Positions 12,302 to 25,250 of a DNA stretch of 64,000 bases are shown one piece after another. The DNA comes from Anarhynchus alexandrinus (Eukaryota; Chordata; Aves; Charadriiformes; Charadriidae), in assembly GCA_008711295.1 (NCBI GenBank), contig VUYV01000290.1:156575-220574 (forward strand), given 5' to 3'. How positions within the stretch are numbered: the stretch's first letter is position 1; each line of letters begins with the position of its first letter. A program made the position numbers and the translations under genes. The notes below the pieces were generated by a model, which was not told where the DNA came from, did no database searches, and saw only the letters and a program-made list of their open reading frames with translations.

Positions 12302-14589
12302 AGCCAGCCTTCAGCCAATGGAGGGTGACACCTGTGAGCTGATGTTTGTTGAACTCCTCCAGGTGTAGGAAAGATGCTTAAATTGACATAAGGCAGGAGC
12401 TGTAAAAACAGGCAAGCATGTCACTCATACGTACTGCTCCCTGGAAGATCCCAAGGCCAAGTTGTTGTGAAACAACTAGGCAGAAAGAAAAATGTTTCAC
12501 TTGCTTTGAAATAATTCCAGATTATCTGTTTATCTATCCATATGCTGACACACACTCATGGATCTAGGCCTATGCGCACTGTGCGCACGTGAAGTATGCA
12601 CAGAAAATAGCACGATGCATATGTCCCTACATATACACGTACAAACCTATCTTGTATTTTAAGGTGATAGCAGGCTGAGCAGTTGTGGAGTTAGATGAAT
12701 GAGGACAATCCTTTGCTTAGTGTAAGCTCTCACAGGTGGTCCCAGATGAAGCAGCTGTGGTGGAAGTCTAGTGCTCACCTATATTTGTTTTAGGTCATGA
12801 TTATACGGAAGGCATTGTCTTCCACAGAGCAGCAAACAGATTCTTGACTTTAAGCAAGTGCTCAAACCCAAGTGCAATCAGATGGGTGTGAAGAAGTGCT
12901 AAAACTGTCTGCAGAAGTCAGAGCCAAAAGACATTTCTTTGACCTCCACTCAATATCTGTGAAATGGCATGCATGTTTCTGAGAAATGAGAAGCTCGGTT
13001 AATTGGTGCTACCTCCACCCAGATACAGGGCTGAAATGTTCCACACTGTTCAGGCTAGGAAGAACTGCAGGGACTGAGACTATGAGATCTCTGTTCTTCC
13101 TAGCGGAGCAACTGTGGGGAGAAGAGGCCAGTACAGAATATTTTCTACTTCTGTTATGGCCGATTACGGTTTCTGGGAAACCAGAACCACTTTCAGTACT
13201 TCAGGCTGCTGCACTAGATGTCTGTCTTCCCTGTCTAGTTACCTTCTCTGAGTAAATTTCAAGACCTATCCCTAGTGGATATTTTGAGCGCCTTGCTTAC
13301 TGGCTGCTGAAATTTGTATGTTCTCAGGAAAGTCCTGAGGGACCTGTTCTTGAGGTCATGAGGATTTTCATCAGTAATCACCCATTGGTACTGACTGCTT
13401 TGCAGTCTCTTAGCCTCTGTTGGCTCATTCGGGTTTAGGTGATCATTATAGAAGAAGGAACACTTCCTTGCCCTTAGTCTAATTTTAGATCAAAGGCTGG
13501 CATGGAATTGGCTTTGGCAGAATTGAGTGATAATGTCTTATAGTGATGTATACAAATAAAGTAATCAATCTGTCTTTATTGGTTCTGTCAGATGACAGGT
13601 ATTGAATTATGGAAATCACGGTAGAAATTACTGGGATCCCTCTTGAACGGTCACATTCTCACTTCTCTTTTAAGCAAAAGTTCACCTGATCAAAGGGCTT
13701 TTTAAGGCAGAATGCTTTGTCCTCCTTTTGGTTCAGCGCATACCTGAGACTTTCAGGAGGGTGTTAGGAGGCCCCAAGAGAAATGAATCCAGTACATTCC
13801 CGCGAGATCTGTTTCCAAGAAATCTGTTGATGCAGTGCAGCAGGCAACCCAGTGTCTGTTTTGGACACCCTGAAATTTTTTATGTGCTTCTTCCTTTTCC
13901 TGGTAGTATGCTGCCCAGACTGCACTAGAAGCTCTGGGCAGGCTCTAACAAACAGATGACCATCTCCCCGGTCATAGCTTTTAGCTGTCTTATAGCGTGA
14001 CAAGATTAGAATCAAGGTCCTTTGAGCACTGGAGAGGAGCTTCCTAGTAGTATGCTCACCACTTGCTTTTAATGTTGAAAAGAAAAACAAGATAAAGGAA
14101 TTGAAAATGTTGACATTTTTAAGTCCAGAAAATCTCTTTGGACTCTGTCTGTGCAGTTAGATTAATTGTAGGTAGGATCCCAATCCAGCATTATTTTATC
14201 TGAACTAAGGACTGAATCAATTGTAGTTAAAATGGAGAGAGTACGAGAACGAATCCAAGTACGTTCTATAAAATTCCCTATGTCATTCCTCAAATATTTT
14301 TTCTGCAACCTGCTGTAGTCTATTTGGGCTATGATATGATATAAAGGGTTTACTGGAATTCATCTGGGATAACATTTCTGCAATGTTTTGTCTTTGCCTT
14401 TTGTAAATATTGCACACCATCTAGGCTTTTTTTTTTTTTTCCTCGTAAGATCCACAAAACAAGACTATAAAACATTTGGCACTGAAAATCTTTACTGTCT
14501 TTTGAAATTCAGCTTACTTTTCACCGTAAGTAAAATGTATTTAATTTACTTCCAATGGCCAGCGGACAATTTGATCAACTCTAATTTTT

Positions 14590-15020
14590 AGACAGCTTCG
14601 CTTTCATGACAGATTTTAATACTCAAATTCAATTAAAAGCCATCTTTACTGAATGCAAAATAATAAGAATAATTATCGGTACCGGCATCGTGAGAACATT
14701 CCTGATCACGTTTTCTTTGGTTAAAAATACAGTCTTTGTTTTCTGCTTGCATTTAATTGACAGGGTTCCTTTAAAGTTTACTCTTGGCCCAGAGACTTGA
14801 GAGTGCAGTCAGGCATGGGGCTGAGAGCAGTCCTAATAGGCAGGCTTGCATAACCTCACCAGCTAAAGCTCCCGGGCTACGAGGGGGCTGTTCACCGGGG
14901 GAAAAACACAGTCCGCTGCCGCTCAAGCTAGCATGAACTTTACATACTGCATGCCTTGCTGATTGATTAAAAATGTAGTCATCCTTAAAGGCAAATCACC
15001 TAAGGACTTACAATAAGTCA
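14590..15020. promoter_or_regulatory. Candidate conserved non-coding element with PBX-HOX-like site
   Basis: A repeat-free block rich in homeodomain words: ATTCAATTAAAAGCC, GCATTTAATTGACAGG, and a bipartite PBX-HOX-type TGATTGAT at 14960-14967. A GC-rich core near 14870-14920 contains several CpGs. Of the stretches in this window it looks most like a developmental enhancer, but this is a reading of motifs and not a measured conservation. Confidence 0.33.
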
Positions 15021-18000
15021 CAAATACAAAGATGGTTTTATATAGTGTGCTTTTTCGTAACGGACTCTTTCAGGATGAGGACTTTGTTTGCAGCCAGTGC
15101 AAGTTGGTTGGTGACTCCTGTTAGCTTGCTGGTTGAGGCAGGTTCTCCCGAATCAGTTCACGTGGAAACCAAACTGCACCTGAGCAAACATTGGAAGGTG
15201 GGGAAGGAATTGCTTTCAGTCCGCAGCCACAAAAGTTAGAGTGACTTATGCATGTTCCAGTAGGGAAAACTTTCTCTCATTGTTTGATAAGATATGGCAG
15301 GAATTAATTTTAGTGGGGCTAGTAAACATGAATTATCGTATGGCTGGCCCCCTTCTAGCTGGATTTAGAGGTGTATCTGGAGGAAAAATATTATCAGACT
15401 CTGTCTCTCAGTTGCTCTGATGCCCTCAGTCAACTGGTATGAGATAGCATACAGGAAAGCATTTGCATATATATTTTCTAGATACCAAAAAGAGTAAGCA
15501 AAGAGATGTACGTGACAGTCCATGTGCTTCTTACGGTAGGCTTAATGGTTTGTAGCTGCACTTCAGCTCAGCCTGGAGAGCATCAGGAACAGAAGAGCAG
15601 GTCAGTGTGCAAAAGCACATCGTGGCCAGCCCAGCAAAATGGCCTCTGAAAGAGTACTCATCCCATTGACAGCCAATCACTGCATCAAACTGTTAACAGA
15701 TTTCCTTCTGTGAGGTAAGGAAAAAAAAGAAGTTCCTTTTCCAAGCAGATGTGATGCACTACCTGTGTGTGCTAGCAGTCCTCTTTTCATTGAGGCAGAA
15801 GAGTTCATATATGGGCATAAATTCTTTCAGGTGCTGCTAATTAAAACTGTGGAGAAGAAGGCAAAGGCACAGCAAGTTGTCTGTCTTGCTATTACCTGTC
15901 TGTCCTAGCGTATACTCTACATGTTAGGGTAGAGACCACTCTGTCTGATGTCTCACAACATTTGGATAGTAAGAACTGGATCCAGACAGGCAATGTTGGC
16001 TCATATCCAGAAAACGTTACAACTATATGTGTATATATCAAACTTGAAGTATTTAAACAGACCCCAACTCTGGTGTATCAAAGTGTCTAGAAAACACGTT
16101 TCTTCAAAAGAGCCTTTTCTACTTTGAAAGAAGCAAGAAAAATAGTAACAGGCAAGATATATTACAAAATCTGGGCCTCAGTCCAGGAAAAGCACAAGTT
16201 TCCAAGATCCTCACATTTTTACATTATGGACTATATTGAGGTCAAACCTTTTTAAGGTGCAGAATTTTCTTCTGGGTACTTGAAGAGGAAACAATGTGGG
16301 TTCGTTTCCGTTTTGTTTCTTTATGGTGCGTAAAGGAATCCTGTGATATTTGTTTTTTAAAAGGTTGCGGCTTCTTTTTTATTGCTAGGCTCTATTCTTG
16401 TCTTCTGGTTTGCAGTGAGTCTTGCCGGAGCTCTTAGGGCTGAGGATTGTGAATCCCTCCTTGAAGAGGAAGGATACTGAAACTTTAACAGACTTTCTCC
16501 AACATGCTTTTTAGCAATCAAAGAAAGCCTAGGAAGGCTTGAAGCTTCTGAGACTTTGTTCATTTAAAACAGGCTTTGCTTTCATTGTATCTCATAACCC
16601 TACCAGTTTTCCAGTCCTTCAGAGTCTCGCTATAGCAATGAGATAAATAAAGAATGAATTGCTATTGTCTGAAAAGAAGGCACTGGGAAAAAATATCTCA
16701 AAAATAATATTAATAAAGAAAAAAAAAGCTGAAAAAAATCCCATCTTTTTTGTATATGATAGGGATGTCCCTTAAAGTTATTTGTAGAGTAAAGAAAAAT
16801 ACCATCAGTGGGTTCAGCAGTTCATCTCTTCTGACCACAGTAAGAAAGGGTGTAGCCAGGAGATCACCCTGCTCCAAGTACTATCCCCTTAGAGAGCAAA
16901 TTGGCATCAGCACAGGTTGGTATCCAAGGCAGCTTTCCAATCCCTCTCTTGGGTTCCCTTGAGGGCAGTGCTGGGGTGACTCCAGATCAGGACTGTGTTC
17001 AGCCTGCCAGGACAGTTGGTCCTGCTCTACTGGTCTGTACCAGGTAAGACCTACAGCAGGTATATTATATATTACTGTCTGCCCTTGGCCTTGCTGTGTA
17101 GACACTGATGAAAATCCTTTCCACTCATCCTTCTGCCTGCCACAGTTAACCCTATGCACCCATTTTTTTCAACGCTGCATGTGGATATGTGCAAATGTCT
17201 TTACTAAGATGCCTTGTTTGGGTTTATCTTACTTTCTATTTGCCTTTGAATGTAAAGGAGTCCAAGGGATTTCATACTGGGGCATGTACTGACCATTCAG
17301 TGGTGCTGTTAAGAAAAGAGAGGTAAGATACAATAGAGATTTTTTTCTTTTTTCTCTTTTTTTTTTCTCTTTCTAGCCAATCAGCTATGTAATATAATAG
17401 TCATGCTACTTTCATGTTTTTCATGAATCACTGACAAAGTCAGTATCAATCGTGTGAAAGAAGGTAACAGTTTCACATGGCTGCTGTATTATACATTAGC
17501 AACGTGTATGTCCATTGCACAGGCTTTGTCTGCACACAGATAATGTCTGAACATTTGCATGCAGTCTGACAGATGGAGAACACATTAGCCCTACCATGTA
17601 TGTGCTGTGCAGATGCCCCTACGTCCACCCTCAGCTCATCCAACCTGCTAGCTATGTGGGTTGGCTGTTGGCTCAGTTGGCCTGACTTGGCATGGGAAGT
17701 GCTGAGCTGTGCTCCTTGGTGTGTTCAGCGTAGCTGGACATCTGCAGCCTAGTGAGAAGTGTGTTACTGCTCTTGCTTGGACCTGTCTGCGGGGCAGCCA
17801 GCAAGCCCAGGCAAATGTCCCAACGCTTCTTTTCAGTCAGATTTCCGGACAGAGAAAAGAGGATATGTGTGGTGAAACTGGCCCCTAGAGTAGCCTTGAT
17901 AATCTTTCAGTTCTTGGCCTACTGTCTGCCAGTTTAACTCACTATTTGGAGAATCTTCTCCTATGTAGTTCTGGAGTGCCACAGAAGTGGTCTGCCTTTG

Positions 18001-19993
18001 CTCCATGCATCTCCTCTCCTGCAACAAAGGCCAACAGAAGGGGCAAAGCTAATAGAAAATGGGTTGTCTCGTAATCCCCAGTGACTGGAGTAGCCCTGCA
18101 ACCTTGCTAGAGACACCATAGTTGATAGTGAAAGCTGAAGTGGTACAGAAGAGTCAGTCCTTAGGTTTCAGTCCTGGGCACTTTCCAGGGTGAACTCTGT
18201 GCATTTCCTCCAAGACCTCATGATTTCCATGTTGTTTTCTGGCCTGTTCTTGAAGTGCAAGCCACTAATCTCAGCGTCTCATACTGAGAAACCTGGGAAG
18301 TCCATGCCTTCTGCTGCATATAAAAGCTTTCTTCATATACAATGAAAGATAAGGGCTTTATTTTTTTTCTGCTAGAGAATGTGTGGGTAGGAAAACATCC
18401 AATCTGTCAAGCTCTTCATGACTAATAAATATTAACTGCTTCAAGTCTTCTAATTATCTCAATTTTTTGAAATCTGTGGCCAACTACTTAAATATTTAAC
18501 CATCTGCCAAAAAGCACTCTTGGAGGTTTATTCTACAACATACAGGCAATGTTGTTGAAAATGGAAACTTTTAACACAGTGTCTAGATGAATATGACATT
18601 GATTTTTTTCTTAAGTCGATAAAGATAGTGCATTAAATTTTGTCAGGGTCTCCACATAATGACACCACCAGTCTCCTCAAAACATTCCTCCATTTGAACG
18701 CGCCTGAAGATCAAATTAGCACAGAAAGGTTGAAAAACTCCCTGTGTTAGGATATTGAACAGTTAGTTAACCCACGTTGAACACAATGGGGCTGGCCACA
18801 GGATATGCCCATTGCCTCTTCTATGTGATGCAATAACTAAACACAGTAGGATGCATGCAGAACAAGAATAATGATACTCATTTTCAATTCAAGCTTAGCA
18901 AAGCAGATTTATACCAGCTGAGCTTCCAACTCATGGTCTTCTCACTTTCACTTTCTTTTGCATTCTTTGCTTCTCTTGATCTGGCAATGTCTGTAAGACT
19001 GATGCCTTGGGGGGAAAAAAGGGAGAAAGAGAGTGAGAGACTTTGAAATCTCAGGCAGCAAACAGGAACAATCCAGACAGCAGGTGATATTTCAAAGCTT
19101 CAGGTCAAGATGAGTCATCAAACCCTGAGGCCTTATATCCCTTCAGATCCCCAGAAGTCTTCTGAATTCCAGAAGCTTGCTGACCTCTTTAAAGGTAATA
19201 ATGAATAATCAATACTATATTTGATCCCTTGCATGAAGGAATTACAACAAATGGCACTAGATCTTTTGAAAGGAAGAATAACATTTTGATCTTACATTGT
19301 AAAATTGCCATGCTCAAGACTACCTCCTGGCTCATATGCTTAATTATGTAATGATATCCAGCTGGACTACAAAGGACTCTTGCAGAAAGCCAGGCTCCTC
19401 TGAGAATAAAGTGTCTGATAGGAAATGTTTAGACTCTCAGATCCTCTGACACAAAATGATGTTTCTGAGGAGGATCCTTTGTCATATCATTTTTATGGTG
19501 TTCTGCTTAGGACAGAGCAACCAAAACAAGCCCATTCTCAATACAAAAGACACTGATTTTTTATTTTTTTTTTGAGAGAGAGACAGAGCAGAATTCAGGT
19601 CCAGTTTCCCCAACAGATGAAGAGAATGCCGTTCAGTGAGATCTTCCAAAAGGCTATAGAAGTGACCTATGTAAGGTCAAATTTATTTCCCTCCTTTCCC
19701 CTCATTCCTCCTTTCCCACCAATTACACTGTCCCTCCATTGTTATATTAGAACTGTCTTGTGAGACACAAAGGGTGATCAACATCAGCTTGAGCTGTCCC
19801 CTCACTAGTCAGGGAAAGTAAAAATGTCTTTTGGCTATGGAATAAACTGTGTTGTGTTACAGATGTCTGAGCACACGTGGACTTATGAAACTGCATTTGC
19901 TACCCAACCAAGGCAAGGAGCCCTGCTGAATTCAGGAAGAAGTCCTGGAGAGGTGACTGCCTCCTTTCAAGATGTTGGGGTAGTATTTAATTT

Positions 19994-19995
<2 letters not shown>

Positions 19996-20025
<30 letters not shown>

Positions 20026-20030
20026 NTTTT
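19996..20030. repeat. Poly(T) run containing an N
   Basis: About 34 T residues interrupted by one N at 20026. True length is uncertain because homopolymers of this size are often mis-called. Confidence 0.85.
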
Positions 20031-21363
20031 ATAAGTTAGGATCCTGGGATGCCTGCCACATTGGCTAATGTTTCAATCTGAATTACATGTGGGACTTGCA
20101 TGTCTGTCTTGTCTTCTGGGTTGGGATATGTACATCTTTATTGGTTTATATAACAGTTGTCTCTTGTACATAATGAAGTGCTAAGAGTAACAGTATGTAC
20201 AGCCTTAAGTCTGGAGCTTGAGACTATAATATTTCCACTAACAGTGCACCAAGGGCATACTACAACACAATGTCTCTAGTATTCATCCTGGCATGGACCT
20301 CACGCCACCCCTTCCAGTAGCAAAGTCCATTAGTGGAGCTCTGACTCTGGTTGTGTGTTGCATTAATGGCTGAAAGCTCTTTGTTCTGTGAAGAGGCAGA
20401 GCAGCTTTGCTTTCCATAATTTTTGGCTGAGGTCAAGGATTGAATGATGCTTCACAAGCTGTGACTTCACAGGTTCTCCAGATGAAGAGTCTTGCTTTTA
20501 CTATCTTTAATGTGACTAACGATTCTCTGCTCTGTTTATGGGGTACAGCAATTACTTGCAGGTGATTCTCTTTATTTTCTGTTCATTGTACTTGGCACTG
20601 AGTAGGTAAAAATGAGAATGTATTGTTATGACTCTTGTAGGCATTCCTAAATTCAGATCAACAGAGAAGAGTCTTCTAAGATGATAAGAGACCTACCATT
20701 TTCTTAAGTCTTAGGGATGGAAGGGCTGACATCAGCTCTGATGGAGTACTGTTAAATCAGGCATCAAGCACGCCCTGGTCTCCCAGTCCTACCCCTCCCT
20801 TGAATGAAGTTTGCATCCGTATTGCTATTAGAAGCAAATATATATGGAGGGAGGTACTGCATGATAAGAAGCTATAGCACAGGAACAAGTCCTAATGTTG
20901 GACCAAAGGTCCTTGAAGTTGGTGGGGATGTGTGCAATGACTTCACTGAGTTGCCATTGTGGCACTGTTAGCTTGAACCTATTTGCCCTTTTCGGCTTCT
21001 GTTCAGAGACAAAGGCTCCATAGCTATTACCACTCTTCACTGACTGTGCTGTAATCTAAGCTTTACTTTAGCCTTGCTCTTTTCAGTCACTTGATTCCAA
21101 AGTTATTCTTTCCCTCTATACAAACTAGTCAGATCGTTTTCTGTGAGTATCCCAGTTCAATAGGATATTCCAAAAGGCTGTCTTCCTGAAGGATAGGTAT
21201 GCAAGAAGAAAACATCACAATGATAGAGACAGAAGAAGGAGAAAATGTGAAAGATATTAGACATCTAAGCTGTAATACTTCATAATCAAGCGATAGTTTT
21301 CTCCTGTTTCAGAATATGCTAGTTTTTTCTTGCTTTTCAGTAAATTCTGCTCACTGTTGGGCT

Positions 21364-21434
21364 TTGTGTGTGTTTATGTGTATATATGTATTTGTGTGTG
21401 TGCCTATATATATACACGTATGTGTATGTATACA
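21364..21434. repeat. Compound TG/TA microsatellite
   Basis: Alternating purine-pyrimidine sequence of interrupted TG and TATA units. It could adopt non-B DNA but is a common simple repeat. Confidence 0.8.
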
Positions 21435-21487
21435 GAGATAAATGTCACCGTTTGCTTTACGGTAAATTTATAATAGTTGTTGATAGC

Positions 21488-21512
21488 TAATTTCCCTAAA
21501 AAAGGGAAATTA
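21488..21512. repeat. Short perfect hairpin
   Basis: TAATTTCCCT (21488-21497) and AGGGAAATTA (21503-21512) are perfect reverse complements around a five-A loop. The ten-base-pair stem is too short for a miRNA precursor. Confidence 0.6.
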
Positions 21513-23209
21513 ATATATAAAGGAACAGAGTTCTTAATGGTTCTATAAGGCAACAATAAAGGAGCTTGTATTGTCTTTCTATTTCATAGAAAAGTCCATG
21601 ACTGTGCATGTAATAAACTCATGAAAGTTGGGACACCGAAGTGGTGGAATGCATTGACAATGAATGCAGTCCTCTTTCAACTGGTGATGGATTTTCTGTA
21701 GATGTTATCAGTAGGTGTAGCACAAATGAGATGCGTGTATTCCTTCCCTGGAAGAGAGCTGCAGCTTCTGACTTCTGTGCCTGGAATTTTTGACTCTCTG
21801 TTGCTTGCTTTGCTAACCTAGTGATGCTATCAACTTCACAAGAGCTTTTGTTTAGGGTTGTCACCCCCCTCCATTTTCCCTCCACCCCCCCAAACCCCAG
21901 TATTTCCTTTCAACCTTGGGCTGAATGTAAGTGAAACTGTGGCTGCCAAGAGCAAACCTATAAATAACCATAACTAACCCGAAACTTCATTTAAAATGTT
22001 AAACAAAACCTCTGGTCTAACCCTAGCTCAGACATGCCCTCTGGGGTTGTCAGGTTAGTAGCAGTGTGCTAGTTTTCTTGCATTTGGCAACCACAGTGAC
22101 AGCAGCCTGGTGCAGAAACATCCAGGAATGTTTAAATTAGTTGAAATGCTGGTAGCAGTCAAGTTATGGCAACACAGTACTCAGCACACATTAATTAGCC
22201 ATACCTTTTGATGTACCTTTTGTTGAGCTCTCTGTTGACAAAACTACTGTTGGTTCACAGATAGTTTTTGAGTCTAGGTTGGGGTATGTACTAGCCTGCA
22301 CTACACAGCAGCCACCATATGACTGCAATTTAGAGATAACTTCAAGTACTGTCAGCAAGCGTGCACTTTCAGGGCCTTGCTCTTCTCCCATCTCCCAGGG
22401 GAGATCAGTGAAAAGGAGGCAAGGTCACAAAGTGAGACCATCTTGGCCTGTGACCAGGGAGGATGTGTACTGCAATTCTCTTCAAGCAAGCTTGCTCATA
22501 GAGCCCGTTTAAAACCTCGCTAAGTCTAGATTCAAGGACTTAGTTATGATTAAGGTCCTCATCTGCTGTCTATTAAAGACTTCCACTGACTAAGTGGGCA
22601 GCTGGAAGAGTGAAAAGCCAGAGTCTCCAAGCAAACAGTACTTTTCCATGTATAATACCTTTGATTTCAATATTTACATCCTAAATCACTATTCAACCCT
22701 TTGAAGGCTCTAACCCAGATGGCTTTACCTGGCTCGAAGGACTCTTTCCCAAGAGATAGCCTTTCCCTTCTCTGTGATTAACTGTCAAAAACCATATCAG
22801 GCTTTTCTCCCACGTTGCCTAGTCATCTCTCTAAAATCCTGTTTGGACTAAAAAAAATCAGTGAACAATGTACTGAAGACAAGATCTTCAGTAAATAAAA
22901 ATGCATTTTTTAAGAAAAGGGTTGAAAGAGTTAAAAAAGTAAAAGAGTCCATTCCAAGCCTTTACATTTTGAAAACATTGATTAAATTAGTTTTCCACTG
23001 TTTTACCAGCACTACTTTCAAGCTTCCTTCCCACGCTGTTGTGCAAGTTACTTGCAGAGTACTCAGGGATACAAATCTTCACCAAGCCTGACTCCTAGTT
23101 TCTCTGACAAATGCTCATGCTGTGAAAGAAGAGGCATTCGGCTGCCCTGGATTGAGCAGGCTGTCAGGCATCCCCAGAGAAGTTACCATGAAAAGAAGCG
23201 TCTTCAAAA

Positions 23210-23780
23210 CTTTGGTTTAAAGTGAGGGCTGCTAATCAAGGCCTTGGTGCTCTCATTAGAGAGGGAAGGAACCATTTAAAGTCAGGAAGCTGCGGTATAT
23301 GAAAGTCATGAAATTGAAATGAACGCATCTTTTGCCAGCTGGTTTCACACCCCCAGTTGGCAATCCACAAAGGTTTAGAGGGGGAATTAAATCCATTTTT
23401 CAGCAGAAATAACTATTTTTGTGATTATCATATAGATTCCATGAGCTACACTTCGATCCTATCAAGACATGCAAGCAGCTGCATGAGAGGTGGAAAGAGA
23501 GAAAATGATTGAGATGAAATCACCACCAACAGCTCCTGCAGGCGGGAAGGCAGCGTTGGATCCCAGCCACAATACTTCTGCAACCTGGTTTGAATGGGCC
23601 TGATGGGACACCATAATGTAACCTACACTGAACAAGGTACGTGGAAAGCTGTCTGACACGGGGCTCTATTTCAAAGAAAAAATACACATTCCTTCCAGGC
23701 TTTAATTGCTTTTATTTTACTTGTTTTGCTCTTGGGGCTACGATTGCCTTCAATAAAATGAGATTAAAAAAAAGTAGAGT
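23210..23780. promoter_or_regulatory. Candidate conserved non-coding element
   Basis: A repeat-free block with GCTAATCAAGG, TGATTATCATA, CATTTAAAG and a CAGCTGCATGAG E-box. The balanced composition and lack of simple repeats resemble deeply conserved elements. Inference only. Confidence 0.28.
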
Positions 23781-25146
23781 GAAATAACACTCTAAACCAG
23801 AGTCGAGTGAGAAGAGCTTGGAGAAGAAAGGGGTTTTTTCAATGTCAGTCTTTAAACCAGCTGAAAGGCCCGAATGAAATGGGTGACTGAAGTGTCACTG
23901 TATGGGGTACATTTCTGTTCTTATTTGGGTTTTTTTTCCAAAAATCACTGGCCTTCTAAGTCCTTTAAGTGTTATTAGGGTGGAAGTGATTTTGGTGAGA
24001 AGATTGCTGCCTTACTTCAGAACTGATGACTCAGCTCCCACCTTTTTCAGCTCTGGGCACAATCTTCCCCTCCAAGGCCAAATGCTGCAACTGAGTTTCC
24101 AGCTGCAGAGCAAACCTCTTCTGTGAATCAAAGGTCAGGATCAAGTCCTCAGCTGTGAACTGCAGGAGTATAAATACTTTCTGGCAATGGGACTTTTGTT
24201 GTCTGGTGTATCTTCCTAGCCAACAATTGTGGCGCCTGCTGTTTCTGATAGCAATTTCCCCATCCCCTTTTGGATTACTGGAAATTCATCCCTGTGCAAA
24301 GAGCACATGTATCTCTTGAAGTCCCAATTTACGTCCTGTTGTGATTATTTAAGAAGTGCCTGGGAGCCTTGTAGGGACTCAGCCCTGGGATGAACCAAAG
24401 ATTAGTTTCTATTTACTGCAAAGTACCAGAAAGAGTCATAGCCAAACATCCCTGGCAGGAAAGCAGAGAACAGCTAACTGTAGCACTCCAGCTACCTCGT
24501 CGCTGGTGTGACTTGAGTGCTCAGAATGGCTCTGGCTGCGCACACAGGTGGAAGGTCAGTATATTTCTGTTAAAACAGAGAAAAGGGAGGCTGGGAAGGA
24601 GAGAGAGGAAAAAAAAAAAGTAACCTTTTTGAGCTCTCTTAAAAGCTGCAATGATTTAGACAGACAAAAGTGAGCAGGACTATCCATAAACTCTAGGCAT
24701 TGGTTTAGCAGCTACTAAATATTAGGAAGAAAAATTGCTTTTTGTCTAGAAGATGGCATGTCAGTTCTTGACAGCTTACTAGCAAGACTCCCTTGTACCA
24801 CCCCATTCCTCAAAAGATCCCACCTGTGAATATTTGTTCTGTTGTGAAACAGAAATAAAAATGGGCAGGTCATGGTTTCAGAGACTAGGTTTAGAGACTT
24901 TTTTTTAACTCTGTCTGGAAGACTCCACTGATTTATCCAGCAAAACTGAAGAGAAACATCTACAGTCTCTTGTTGGTTTGCCAGTTATTGAATACTATAC
25001 AAAAACTGCAGATCAGTAGTACACAACCTTTTCAGAACCCATGTGTCATTCTGACAACTTTCCAGGACCAAGGGGGGCAGACTTGATCTGCATACATATT
25101 AACATAAATTTACATAGGAATTGAATCAGAGATGAATGTGCGCAGT

Positions 25147-25250
25147 TGTTATTATTGTGTATTTACAATAAACTTCACTGTAAGTGTTGACAGCACTTCA
25201 CAAAACAGAGAGGAAGACAAAACATTCTTTGAGAGTCAAAGAGTAAATGA
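25147..25250 (+). repeat. Possible ancient MIR-like SINE relic
   Basis: The run from an ATTATTGTG start through a 'GACAGCACTTCACAAA' block to an 'AGGAAGACAAAAC' block follows the order seen in amniote MIR-type SINEs (core, then cttcacaaa-type segment, then a gacag-type segment). It is strongly diverged, so the call is tentative. Confidence 0.35.

Larger units (their letters stand above)
8761..14589. other. Unique non-coding DNA, no gene seen
   Basis: There are only short open frames without family resemblance. Simple features are a GA-rich tract near 11658-11690, A/G homopolymers near 11900, a C/T-rich run ending at the single N at 12301, and a T-run near 14428. No transposon was recognised. 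Confidence 0.55.
15021..23209. other. Unique non-coding DNA, no gene seen
   Basis: No supported exon or RNA gene. It holds a poly(T) run with an N (19996-20030), a TG/TA microsatellite (21364-21434), and a 10-bp hairpin (21488-21512). Open frames here are under 100 codons and show no motif. Confidence 0.55.

Noticed and set aside
9851..17050. Several CAG|GTAAG-type junctions (for example near 9852 and 17043)
   Set aside because: Such words are expected a few times by chance. None has an adjacent strong acceptor or open exon.
25012..25075. hAT/Charlie-like terminal sequence (CAGTAGTACACAACC...)
   Set aside because: Only a loose resemblance to a CAGTGGTTCTCAACC-type end. No matching second terminus or 8-bp duplication was found.
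25070..25086. CTCF-like CCAAGGGGGGCAG
   Set aside because: One base short of the consensus spacing and lacking the central motif. No flanking support.
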